Shown here: in pieces, positions 43,114 to 55,151 of the stretch
Position numbering within the stretch: the stretch's first letter is position 1
Layout: each line of letters starts with the position of its first letter
NCBI RefSeq assembly: GCF_018320785.1
Contig: NC_054885.1
Span: forward strand, 6,646,921-6,710,920
DNA length: 64,000 bases
Direction of reading: 5' to 3'
Origin: Cheilinus undulatus
Taxonomy: Eukaryota > Chordata > Actinopteri > Labriformes > Labridae
Translations under genes and position numbers: made by a program
Notes under the pieces: model-generated
What the model was told of the DNA's origin: nothing
Seen by the model: only the letters and a program-made list of their open reading frames with translations
The model's database searches: none

Positions 43114-46100
43114 ATGGCTGCAGCTCTGTCCCGTGCCCTCAAACTGCCCGGTAAGATGCTCTGCTCTCATTTTAGGAGGACATTTAAACGGAAACATTCA
43201 GCATGTCTTAAATTAACCGAATTCATCATCGATTAAAGGTGGAATTTCTGTAAAGATCCTCTCTTTATGCTCTGCTTTTCAAGTGGAGTTGATTCATTTG
43301 ATGCTCTGATTTTAGCCCATTGTCAACGTCTGTTCAAAATCTTATTGAAGTAATAAAAATGTCACCTTAAGGATGGAGCGAGGTGAAATAGAGAAGTGTG
43401 ACTGTGCTTACGGAGCTGTGAGGATTTCTCTGGGTCAAATCGTCTCCGCTGTCTGTTCCTTTAAGCTAGCTGCTAGCTAACGTTAACGGACATAGACCAC
43501 ACAGACCGAGCTGCAGCAGCAGCACAAACAACCAACATACAATGGTTTCAAGCAACCGTTATAATTCACCGGAGACTTGTGTAAAGATACTAACGGTTCA
43601 GTGTATAAAATATCGCGTCACGCTGTTGCAACTGTAATATAATTTTATTTTGCACATTTTCTGTCTTATTTCTTGGTTGTTTGACCTATTTTAGATACTT
43701 TTAGATACTTTTTTTAGTGATTTCGCGGTTTAAAATTATGTAGTCTCAGTTATTTTAGGCATAAATCGCATCCATAAGGAATAATACAAAGCATCTTTTT
43801 TAGTAATGGACTAGGGCTGGGCAGCACAGATCAAAAATCATAACCGGATATCTTTTAGCTGAATAGCAACACACGATACCCATCCATTATCTATACTGCT
43901 TATTTAGGTTGGGATTGCAGGGAGCCATTCCTAGCTGGTTTCCAGCCAATTGCAAAGCTGATATGAAGAGACAACCAACCAGTTATGCTCACAATCACAT
44001 CTACAGGCAATTTAGAGTCACCAGTTAACCTTAAGAGCATGTCCTTAGACTGGACCGTGACAGCTGTTGACCACTCTGTGGAGCTGGAGCATCAGGCATT
44101 TTAATTCTCCATCTCTTCAAAACATAATTTACATGAACTAACAACTGCTGAAAATTGGAGGTGTCAAATATTTTTTGCACTTGGACCCTAAAACATTTCT
44201 TGGACTTCTAGGGCAGTAACCAATCCCAGTTGTTCACCAGTCAATCATGAGGATAGAGACAAATGACCCCTTGGCTCACAATCACATCAATGGGCAATTT
44301 AGAATCACCAGTTAACCTAATGAGCATGTCTTTGGACTGTGGGAGAAAATCAGAATATCCAGCCCATTATGCAGCCACAGTATTTACACTGATATTTTTC
44401 TGTAAAGACATAACAAGGGCAAAAAGAGCAGAGAACCGTGGCAACCACTGTTGACCGCTATGGTGAGCTGCAGTACCAGGCACTGTAATTCTCAATCTCT
44501 TCAAACAGCTTGTTTACATCACTTGAAAACTGCAGGAAAATGGAGCTATTAATCTAAACTGTTTTTGTTACTTTGGACCCCAATCGAGTCAATCTCAAGA
44601 GGAGCATAAAGAGTCAAACAATCAGTCATGCTTACAATCACATGTGTGGGCAATTTAGAAAAACTTAGCAGGCATGTCTTTGGACTGTGAGAGAAAGCCT
44701 TAGAGCCCAAAGAGAACACACGCATGTAATGAAAACTCTACAGGAACCTTCTTGCTGTGTGACTGGCACAATCTTCTGCAACGCCATACAGCCTGATACA
44801 CAATAATATATTTTTTCTGCTTAAAGTGTATAGAGCAGTGGCAACTACTGCAGCACCAGGCATTCTGATTCTCCATGTCTTCAAAACCACTCACTTACAT
44901 CAGGGTTCTCAACTTTTTCAGACCCCCAAAATAAAGGGGTCAGTAACTGGGAACCCCCACTGTACCTGAAGGTGGCTGAACAAATGGGAGAGCTTTCTGG
45001 GGGCAAGCAAAATCATGGTTCATTGTAAAGTTAAACTGTGGTGTTTTATATTTAACCTAAATAATAACCACTCTTATCAAAGAAACACATTTTAATTCAT
45101 TTGTGTAGTAAGTAGCCCTCCAAAAAATGTAAATCCTTTTGTTAAAAACAGGATTAGAATATGTAAAAAGAAAAAGAAAAAAAAAGGGTTAATAATGGCA
45201 AAAAAAAAACGATGGGAAAGGTGATAAAATTAGATTTTAAAAGTAGCAGAAATGGGTTAGAAATGCCAAAAATTACATAATAGTGGCAAAAAATAACTAA
45301 AAATGGCAAAAATGAGTTAAAATGGGAAAAATGGGCATATGAAGTGGAAAAGGGGATTCAAAAGTGGCTGAATTGGCGTTAAAGTGACAAAAATAGGTGG
45401 AAATTTGACGAAATGGGATGAAAATTGACAAACTGGCAAGAAAGGGTTAGTGGAGGCAGAAATAGTCAGAAATGGGTAAAAATGGGCATATTAACTTGTG
45501 AAATGTGACTTAAAAAGCGATGAAAGGGGTTTATAGTAGCAATAATGTGTCAACAGAGCCAACAATAGGCAGAGAGTTACAAGATTTGGTTTAGAAGTGG
45601 CAAAAACAGGCAGAAAAAAGTGGCGGGAAGGGTTTTAAATTGAAGAAACATGGGTTTTAAGTTGCAAAACTGTGTTAAAATTGGCAAAATTGGTGGGAAA
45701 AGTGATAAAAATGGATCAAAAGTAGACAAAATTGGTGTAAAGTGGCAACAATTTAATTCAAAAATGTTCTTAGTTTTTTAAGGCATCTGGAGACCCCCTC
45801 TTAGTGTCTTGTAACCCCCAATGGGGTCCCGACCCAGCGTTGAGAACCCCTGTTTTACATCACCTGAAAACTGCAGAAAATTGAAGATATTAATTTAAAC
45901 GGAAAGTTTTTGTCAATTTGGACCCTATAACAGCCCATGGACTTTAGCATAAAATGTTGCATGATTACTAAAACTGATTTCAGTTTTCCTTGGTAGCATC
46001 CCATGAAATTGTTCCTGAGTGGCTCTGTGCACTTGATTGTTTCAGTTTCAAGGAAAATAACCAGAAAAACATGAAACAACTTTATTTTTATCTGGAAAAA

Positions 46101-49100
46101 AAAGTTCCGTAGTGATTTAGAAAATGGATGGAATAAAACAAAATTAAAAGTGAAAGTGAAATATTAAATACACCCTCTTTCCTTGTTCCTTGTTCCTTGT
46201 CCGTGCCAACAGGGGAGAGGAAAATAAGACCAGGGCGATGGAGGGAAATCAAAATGCAGCATCATGCGATGTCGCTCGCTATCTGTCAGAATGCTGCCAT
46301 AGAAATCAGTTAAATCAAGCTGATTTTTAGAACAGGCTGCAGAAAAAGAGGGCTTTGTTGTGGAAAGTGTACAAAGTTTCCACAAAGATTCTCTTTCAGG
46401 ACATCTTAAGCACAGTGTAATAGAAACCACATACATTTGACATTTTAGCTTGCTTGACCACATTCCTCATCTGATGGCTCTGCTCCTGAAGTTTAACTCT
46501 GCTGGTTGCTGTGTCATCTTACTGCTTCGGCATGTCTCATAAGATGCAGGCATGGACCGAAATAAATGAACTCCTATGTTCCACTACAAGCTTAGAAAAT
46601 TAACAGAGGAACATGACGAGAATTAAAATTCTACTTATCACCTAGAGGCAATGTGCCAGTGCCTTATGCACAGAGGCTGTTGTACTTGGAAAGTGTGCAC
46701 AGTTTTGACAACCTTAGCTGCCAGATAATATCTAAGAAATGCTTTCATTTACAGAGAATCAGAAAATAACAATAGCTGTGTCTCTGCAGGGAAGAAGGGC
46801 TCTGAGCTCGGGGAGTACGACCCTCTCACCCAAGCAGACAGCGAGGATGAGAGCGAGGAGGACGACCTTGTCCTCAACTACCCGAGAAATGGCCTCGGCA
46901 GGGACGGCTGCCTCGGCGCTGGCTCCTCTAAACTGCGCAGCGGCCGATCTGCTCGGCTTGTTGGAGCCGAAGACGAAGCGCAGGAGGACGAGGACGAAGA
47001 GGAGGATGAATGGAGGGAGCGACTCCCCAGCAAATCCAGGCAGGACAGAGAGGTGAAAGGTGTGCAGTACTGGAGCCACAGTGACTCAGGGAGGGACCGG
47101 GCCGGGGATGACAGAGGGGGTTCAGGAGGAGGGACGGGGCTCGGGGTTCATGGTGCCGAGGCGGAGGAAAAGAGGATGAGGATGAAGCATGCCGTCAGGA
47201 CTGCGTTTTTCCTGGTGCCTCTGGTCTGCGCCTCGCTGCTCGTGATGCTGTGTGCGTTTCTGATTCCCTGCCAGAAGGCGGAGCTGGAGAAGAGGCTGCA
47301 GTGGGAGAGAGTGCTGGGAGTTGAAGGAGGTAAAAAGTCAAAGTTTGATCCATCAAAGTCAGAATTTTAGACACTTCAGTACTTTCCCTGCAGGCCTGAC
47401 CACACAAACTAACCAAATAAACTAAATCATAGTAGCTGCATTAGATTTTGCTGAGATATTTAAAGTTTATAGTCCTAAAATATGATGATAAAGCATGAAC
47501 TCACACTCCTAACAATGCTCACTAAAGCCAGGCTTAAGGAGGAGTCTCTATGGCGAGACGAGGCTGGCTCACCCACTAATTAGCCAGCTGTAATTACACA
47601 GGATCATTCTGCCTACGACACAGCCTGTTTCAGCATGAAATGACTGCAGAGGCTTCAATTACAAACATGCTGGGATCATCCTTTAACCTCTAAGACTCCG
47701 CATGTATATATGAGGACACTACAGTTTGGCACAGCACTTATTTCTGCTATTAGAATTTTAAATTTTATTGTCTGGAATGTCCATTGGAGTTTAGGTAATT
47801 TGTTTGAAAATTTGGGAGAAGTTGACTGGAAATTTAGGGGATTTTGCATGGCATTTTTCAAGAATTTTCATAGAATTTCATGGATATGTTTCCATATATT
47901 TTAGAAAGTCTCATCAGAAGTTTTGGCTAAAATTTGCTTTGGATTTTTTTTTTTTTTTTTTTTTTTTGTATTTTCATGTGAATTTGGAGGAATTTGTTTG
48001 GACGTTTGATGGAATTAGTTTTTTTTAATTACACATATCAGCAATTTTTATATCATTTTTTCCTAAAATATTTGGAAGTTTTATTTCAATTTATTGGGGG
48101 AATTTGTGATATATATATATATATATCAGTTTTAAAATGGGAATTTGGGAAATGTATTTGTAATATTTTAGGAATTTGAGTGGTAATTTGGAGTTTGTGT
48201 CCTTTTAATTTCCCAGAAATTTGTCTGGATAATTTGGGGTTTTTTTCATGGATATTTTTATTGGAATTTTCATGGACATTGGGAAATTCCATTGGAAGTT
48301 TTGGGTAAAATTTGCTTCAGATTATTATTTTTTTGTTTTTGTTTTTTCCATTTTAATGTAGATTTAAAGGAATTTGTTTGGATGTTTGGTTGACATAGTT
48401 TTTGACGAATTTCATCCTTTTCATGGAAATTTTTTCCTAAATATTATTCATCTTTTGAATTGAATTGAATTTTCAATGAATATTATGGTAATTTCAGGGA
48501 ATTTGTTGCAATAATTTCGAGAATTTTCATGGAAATTTATTTGTATACTCCGGAAAAATTATTTGAAAGATCTGGGAGAAATTTGCTTCGGATGATTTTT
48601 TTTTTTTTTTTTTTTTTTGCATTTTTATGAGAATTAGTTCAAAGAGAGCTAGTTTTAAAATGTTCGAGAAAAAAATATTTGTGAATTTTGGATGTTGTGC
48701 GCTTTGTATTTCAAGAAGAATTTTCTTTAAATTTCGGGTAATGTGTTTGCATACTTTGGGAATTCGTTAAGACATTTTAAGGGGAATTTATGGGGAAATT
48801 TTTGGAACTTTGCTTGAATATTTTCAGGGAATTTACATGGAACAATTTAGCAACTAGCTGACCCTCTGCCAAAAACCTATGCTCAGAAACTGATCCGGTG
48901 CTGTATTTTCTGCAGAAACAGGATCTTCAGAAGATTTGTGGACATTATTTTTGATTTTAAAAAATTTAAACGTATCAGGTACTATTGATCCCAAATAAGT
49001 GTTAAAATGTATGACCACCACATAGGTACTTTAACCACCCCATGAGAGAAAAGCATTGAATAATTTAGAAGAAAATCTAGATTAACAGTTTAACTTTGTG

Positions 49101-52100
49101 TTTTCAAATAATGTACAAGTCTAACCCTTGTTAAACAGCTGGTTCATTAGAAGCTTTACTAATAAGGTGAGTGAAGTTTATTTTGTTTTCTGTTGCTTGT
49201 TTCCTCATCCAGCTGTAAATCCACCTGCACTGGCACTGTGGGACGTTGATGAAGATTCAGTGGAGGACGTGTTTCTGGGAGTCACTGAACTGACCAATGA
49301 CACCCGGTCCACCCAAGAGAATAAAAGTATGTGGGAAGTTTTCTCTGAAAAACTAGACCAATTAATCTCTGATCAGTTGTACCCTTTTGATTCAGACAAG
49401 AGCCTGACTTGTACAGGATTTTGGAGACCTATGCATTTATATTTTAAAGAGATAAAAGCTGCTCCCCGGACAAGGTTAATTCATAAAGAAATTTTGAAAG
49501 TTATTATGCATTGTATAAAATTATTTTGAGATGTGATGCGTTCTTGTTTCGTGTTTTACCTCTTTACTCTAACAGTTTTAGTCAGCTGTGCTATGTTAAA
49601 CGTGCAATACAAGTAAAGCTGACCAGACCTGACTTGACTTATTGCACAGATCTGTTTCTTTACCAAAATGCTGTTAATATTTTTGTGCAATTTCCCCAGT
49701 GTGCAGGAGCTTCTGTGCAATTCTGATAGATGTATTCCTCTCCTACAGACCTGTTTTCTGACACAGATGTAGTGTTATTTTTAAAAATATCTGAAAACTT
49801 GTTGTCTGAATCTGATCCAGACTGTATGTTTCCTCTGTTTATTAATTTTGCTGCGTGTGTTCTTCCCAGTCTACAGCATGGTGGCGCTGTCTGCAGTCAG
49901 CGGTCAGGTGCTGTGGAGGAATGTCACGCGTGAGAATGTTAAATACATCCAGTGTGGACTACAGTTCAGCACCCAGCCATCACCGGTGGTCATCGTCATT
50001 GGAAAGTCTGTCGTCATGGCCATCAACGGCACTACAGGTTTGAATAAAACCCCCAAAAACTTCATAGAAATGTCAGTGCAAATTAGACCGTGTGCAGGAG
50101 TTCAGCTGCTGTTTTAAAACATAAACATGAACTTAGCCAATATTAGGGGCCTATGACTTCTGTTTTCATTGATATGAAAGGTTGCACTGCACATGATTGA
50201 AGTGGAAGTGAAGTGAAGTGGAGGAGTAAATCAGTTTGAATAATTTCAAACCAGGTCAAAGATGTGTCTTTTTAACCCTCAGGGAAGAACCTGTGGTCGC
50301 TTCTGCTGAAGAACATCATGTCTCAGGCCGTGTTACTTCCAGATATTGAGGGTGACTCGGTCCCTGACCTGCTTATCACCACGCTGCCTGCAGATAAGGT
50401 AAGGTTACTCATCCACCCTTAAAATCATGTATGCATTAATGAAGATGGTGTTATTACAGCTCTGCACCAGTGACAGGCAAGCTGAAGGCTTTACAGCACT
50501 TTGGGAAAGCATTTCCCCCCTCACTGATTGCTTATTGTTTTGCATATTTGTCACACTTAGATGTTTCAGAACAACAAGCAAATTTTAATATTAGACGAAG
50601 ACAACCCAAGTAATTACAAAATGCAGTTTTGAAATGTTGATCTTATTTATTAAACGAATAAGACCAATAACTGGTTGTTTTATCTATGTCGGGAGCAGCA
50701 GTAGGCTAGCATTTGCAAACACAGACTGAATTTTGTACCACTTTTATTTGCAGGATTTCAGTTAAATAAAAATATGCAAGATTAAATAAGTGACTGCACA
50801 AATATGCAATCCTTTCAAGTTTGTAGATGCAACTTTGGCCCTAATCACAGCACTGCGTCTGCATGGATAGGTCTCAATCAGGCTTGCACATCAGTTTTAC
50901 TCCATTCTTCTCTGCAAAACTGCTCAAGCTCTGTTAGGTTGCAAGGAGATCCGGCTGGATTGAGGTCTAGGACTGACTTGACTCGGCCACTCCAGAACAT
51001 CCACCTTGTTGTCTTTAAACCAGTTCTTTGTAGCACTCACTGTATGCTTCCGTTCACTGTCTTGCTGGAAAATAAATCTTCTTCCAAGCCGTAGTTCTCA
51101 TGTAGACGGATTAAGATTGTCATCCAGGATTTTCCGGTGTTTTGCCATGTTCATTTTACCTTCTAGCTTTACAAGCTACTAAGAAGCATCCCCACAGCAT
51201 GAGGCTGCCACCACCGCATTTCACAGTGGGGATGGTGTGTTTGTGGTCATGTGCAGCGTTTGGTGCAACAAAAGCACCTTTTCGGTCTCATCAGACCAAA
51301 GAAATTTCTCCCACTTGATCATGGAGTCTCACACATGCCTTCTGGTGAACTCTAGTCCAGATTGAATCTGAGTTCTCTCTTTGCCACTCTCCCATAAAGC
51401 TTTGACTGGTGAAGAACCCAGCCAACAGTTGTTGTCTGCTGAGTCTCTCCCATCTCAGCTGCTGAAGCTTTTAATTCCTTCAGAGGAGTCATAGGTGTCT
51501 TGGTGGCCTCTTTCACTTGTCTCCTTCTTGCACGCTTACTCAGTTTGTGAGCTAGGCAGAATCCTTCCATTCTTTGATGATGGATTTAACTGAACTCCGG
51601 GGATGTTCAGTGCCTTGGAAATGTTATTGTATCCACCCCCTGACTGAAACTTTTCAATAACCTTTTCTCTGAGTTGCTTGGATAGTTCTTTTGTCTTCAT
51701 GGTGTAATGGTAGATAGGAATACTGATTAACCAGTGACTGGACCCTCCAGACACAGACATCTTTATACCACAATCACTTAAGACACATTTACTTATTTTA
51801 CATCATTGATTTAAAAAATCAGTCAGTTTCTAAGTTTCACACATTCTTCTATTTGTAGAGTAAAAAAAAAAAGCACCTGCTTTAACTGCACTTTTTAGTT
51901 TCTAAATCAGTGTTAATTTTTTGGTAGGCTTCAGAAATCTCTCTGACTCTCATCTCTGGGCATACGGGGGAGAAGATTGGACATCCTGTACCTTTTAACC
52001 TCACTGCACAAGGCCGCCTGATCGGTCCTTTGCTGCACGAGACACCACAAGGAGCGTACTACATCCTCTTTGGACTAGGTAAAGAAATCTGCAGGACACA

Positions 52101-55100
52101 TGCACACAAAAATCCATAAAATCCCTTCAAAGAAGACTCAGGAGTAAGCATGTGTGATAAGAGAGGTTGCTTAAGCTTTAAGGATTCAAATACTTTGAAG
52201 AGTAAAACTCTTAAGGAAGTTTGACTGTGAATGTGCTTTGTTCTGTCAGGTAATGTGGAGGCTATCTCTGTGCATGATATCTACGTTAAAGCCACTGGTA
52301 AGATGCCTCGAACTCAGGCGCTGCGGAGGAGAGATCCAGGCTGGGAGGGACTCAATAAGAGCAACTCATCCTCCTTAATCAACATTTACAGGTACGCTTC
52401 ATGGGATACAAAAATAAATTGGAAATCTTACATTTTGACTTTATTAAAAAAGACTAAACTAATTGTTTTATATTGTCTATTCAAATGATTAAGGCTGAAA
52501 CTTGTTCTTTAATTTTCTGGATTGTTTACACAGTGAAAAGAATTGCAAGACCTGGTTTATTGCAGGTTCATTGGACAATACACAACAGCAGAAATCCTCC
52601 TAATCTCCCCTCTGTTGTCTTTTGCAGAGGAGCTGAGAGCGCAGAGTTCCTGCTCCCTCTAGTGGCCGGTTTTGGTAACGACCACTACAGCCTGGACACA
52701 GTATCCAATCAGAACTCCAGTAAGAGTGACTGGGTGCTGGTGTACGGCTCCAGCAAACTGTCCGTGCTCCGAAAGAGGGACGTACACAAAGAGTGGACCT
52801 TTAACTCGTCACAGCTGCACTGGTAAAGAAATGCCCTCATGTCATTGATCATATTACATGTCAGTAACACGTCTGTTATTAACAGATGGAGATACCCCAG
52901 TATAAAACTGTTGATTTAGCTTTACAACCAGCTGAAAATAAAAGTGTGATTTTTGACTTTTCATGTGTTTATCTTCTTTGTTTGCCACAGTCAACCAGTC
53001 CCAGGACACTTCAGTGATGACAGAGTGCTTGATCTTTTCATCCAGCACACAGCAAATGGCACCATGACGGTACCCTTTTAAATATTTTATTTTAACCTGT
53101 AGCGAGGAAGCTGTCCATGTTTTTTTTTTTTTTGTTTACTTTACTCAATTAAACAGTAAATACGGTGGGGATGAAGATTTCTTGAGTGACATACATGACA
53201 TTTATAAACAAGACCCCAGGTCTTTATACCTCTTTTTTTTCTTTGTCTGTCAGGTGCAGGTCGTCGATGGAGCGAAGGGAAAACTTCTGTGGTCTGCTGA
53301 GTTTGTGTGTCCTCATCTGGCGTTGGAATCATCAGCAATCTCAACCTCAACCGGCCAGTCAGTGTTCCTTTTCTGGGCCAGTGAGCCAATCAAAGCACAG
53401 AAGAATGTCACAAAGACGACTGTGAGTCTGCTCCTCAGAAATCAGTGCTTGTTTTTATGTGTATTGTTAAAAGTTTATTCATATATTGTATTGTTGTCTT
53501 TGAGAGTGGCGGGAAATACTGGACTCTGTTAATTAAAGCTTTTCCTCACTGTGTCCAGGTGTCACCAGGTGTTGCTGCAGCTCAGCCGCTCATCAGAAGA
53601 CTTTTCCTGCTGCATCCAACGTATCCCCAAATCCTCCTGGAGCTCCACAGCACCACAGACAAGGCCGTCACCTCTGCAGGTAGAACACTGAACTGTAGCT
53701 GTAGAGAACTATGGAGCAATATCTGCTTTAATGCTTGTTAATAAAGCAAACATTTAGATTAGACTGGCTTTAAAACCATTACTCCAAATCCTGTAAAGCA
53801 ACTGAAACTACACCTTTACAGTTATCACTTTGCACAATAGATCCTGTGGTATTTATAACCCTAGAAATATTTATAGTATAGTAAATAAAGTTTATCATGT
53901 TGATTTGGGCAAATTTTTCAAGTAAAAAAGAAGACAAGAGGGGATGGAAGTACAGGATGCTGATAATGTGAGGCTCAGTGCAGCTAAAAATGAAATAGAT
54001 AAAGGTGAACTTGTTCATTTAAATCTGGATGAACTTATCTTTGGGTTTGCTGTTTTAAAGTGTCAGCTTTCCCAACATTGTTTACACAGTTTTCTTCACA
54101 GACCTGACAGTTATATGACTTTTGTTGGCTTTGTTAGTGAATAATTCTATGACGTAGACTATAGTGCCCTATAATTAAAGCTCATGATTTATTTGCTGAG
54201 TTTTCATGTAGGACGAGTTTTTTCCTGTTAGCAGACTGTTCACTCGGTTTTAGTAATGGTTTTGTAATCAGTTTTTGTAGGTCAAGTTTTTTTCTTTCAT
54301 CTTTCTGTATCCTAACCCCTGCTCTAACCCTGCATAGAGGTTTAATCTGACTTTGATTTGAAAGTGTTGGTGTGTATTAACATTCTGAGATATACAGAGT
54401 CTCAGATGAAAGATCTGTGAGAGTGGCTGTCAAAGATGAGCGTTCTGCAGCCGGACTGTCTTGTTTTCAACTTTTGCTCTTATAGGGCACTGGATTTATG
54501 TTAGACGCTCTACAAAAACTGGAGTACCCCCACCGTAGTCTACTAAAATCCTTTGAAAAACACTGTCCTAAGATACAAAATACATGGCTTGAAAAAAGTG
54601 TTTGTTGAGACAGTTCAGGACACAATTAACTTGCTCATGTGTTCACATGAAACCACCTCTGTCTCAGTTTGAGTGAGGAAGAATCTGATTTGGTTCATAA
54701 CCTTTACATCCATGTCCAAAAAGATACCAAACAGTAATTAGGAAATTGTTTTACCTCTTGTTTCCTCCTTCTGTCTCCTCCTCTGGCAGTGAGTTACCAC
54801 GAGCACCAGAAGGACGCTTTCTACATTATCGTGTTCTCACGGCCCACGCCTGGCTCAGAGCCCCACGCTCAGATCGTCAAAAGCATGAGCCTCAGAACGG
54901 CCATCGCTAAAGGACAAATCGTCAGATTAGGAGAGAGCAACAAGCCTGGGGAGCCCATCAAACCTGGAGCGTACGAGATCAACAAGTTCTTCAGACGTCT
55001 GTCTTTCAAACGGCAGGTGAGAAACACTGGGAAGTGAAATCTAGGCGGTCAAATAAAGCTGCAGATCATCCTGGATCTATCCATGGATGGATGGATTGTG

Positions 55101-55151
55101 TCTTTCATCATTAGTGAGAGTCTAATAAATCTCTGTTGCTTTGTTCAGTGA
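43114..55151 (+). CDS. fam234b: FAM234B, type II membrane protein with FG-GAP-like ectodomain
   Basis: Thirteen coding exons: 43114-43150, 46790-47329, 49213-49326, 49870-50037, 50283-50398, 51928-52078, 52250-52391, 52628-52822, 52991-53069, 53254-53421, 53559-53679, 54790-55016 and the stop alone at 55149-55151. They give 686 residues, against about 620 in human. Start MAAALSRALKLPG, then KKGSELGEYDPLTQADSEDE, very like human FAM234B. An acidic cytoplasmic tail contains a Glu/Asp run. One TM helix follows (about residues 158-180, AFFLVPLVCASLLVMLCAFL). The long extracellular part has beta-propeller-like repeats (LALWDVDEDSVEDVFLG, ALSAVSGQVLWRN, PDIEGDSVPDLLI, FSDDRVLDLFIQ, DGAKGKLLWSAEF) and several N-glycosylation sequons. 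The function is poorly known; FAM234A/ITFG3 is its paralogue. The stop codon opens the last exon, so the protein sequence ends at RRLSFKRQ. Confidence 0.95.
43880..44900 (+). repeat. Three diverged copies of a teleost interspersed repeat in fam234b intron 1
   Basis: Units near 43960-44210, 44260-44570 and 44615-44900 (continuing after the MITE at 45853) each carry a cacaatcacatctacaggca-like start. Each then has gcatgtctttggactgtg, gttgaccact and ctccatctcttcaaaac, ending near aaactgcagaaaattg. The first is preceded by a ccatccattatctatactgc phrase. This wording belongs to a very abundant teleost repeat. The even spacing suggests local tandem duplication. Confidence 0.65.
44901..45852 (+). 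mobile_element. hAT-type MITE, family B relative
   Basis: The left end is cagggttctcaactttttca and the right end, reversed, caggggttctcaacgctggg. Flanks acttacat (44893-44900) and ttttacat (45853-45860) agree at 6 of 8. Subterminal cccccaaaataaaggggtca mirrors cccccaatggggtcccgacc. The interior is a 20-base-type degenerate array (agtggcaaaaatgggttaaa), like the MITE at 28188. It interrupts the third copy of the local repeat. Confidence 0.8.
46155..46463. repeat. Possible interspersed repeat with ttccttgttccttg
   Basis: The short phrase ctttccttgttccttgtcc also occurs at 21602-21622 in bbof1 intron 8, followed in both by an 'aacag' context. It suggests a shared repeat end; the remainder is unplaced. 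Confidence 0.3.
47740..48850 (+). repeat. AT-rich degenerate array in fam234b intron 2
   Basis: About 1.1 kb in which phrases such as ggaatttgtttgga, attttcatggaaattt and ttttggctaaaatttgcttt recur irregularly. Poly-T runs lie at 47946-47967 and 48597-48618, and an (AT)n run at 48108-48126. The recurrence of a long block (about 47900-48020 against 48285-48400 and 48560-48640) suggests a higher-order unit of several hundred bases. Confidence 0.65.
50762..51870 (-). mobile_element. Tc1-like transposon, decayed, in fam234b intron 5
   Basis: On the minus strand the transposase begins at about 51700 (MKTKELSKQLREKVIEKFQS, then YNNISKALNIP: the paired-type DNA-binding domain). Further recognisable segments include KRARRRQVKEATKTP. 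The DDE region appears on the plus strand as cccacagcatgaggctgcca and tttcggtctcatcagaccaa. The frame is broken in several places. It belongs to a different Tc1 lineage from the element at 27369. Confidence 0.8.

Noticed and set aside
46759-47079. Minus-strand 106-codon frame opposite fam234b exon 2
   Set aside because: It is the antisense of a GC-rich coding exon; the plus frame matches FAM234B and has correct splice phases.
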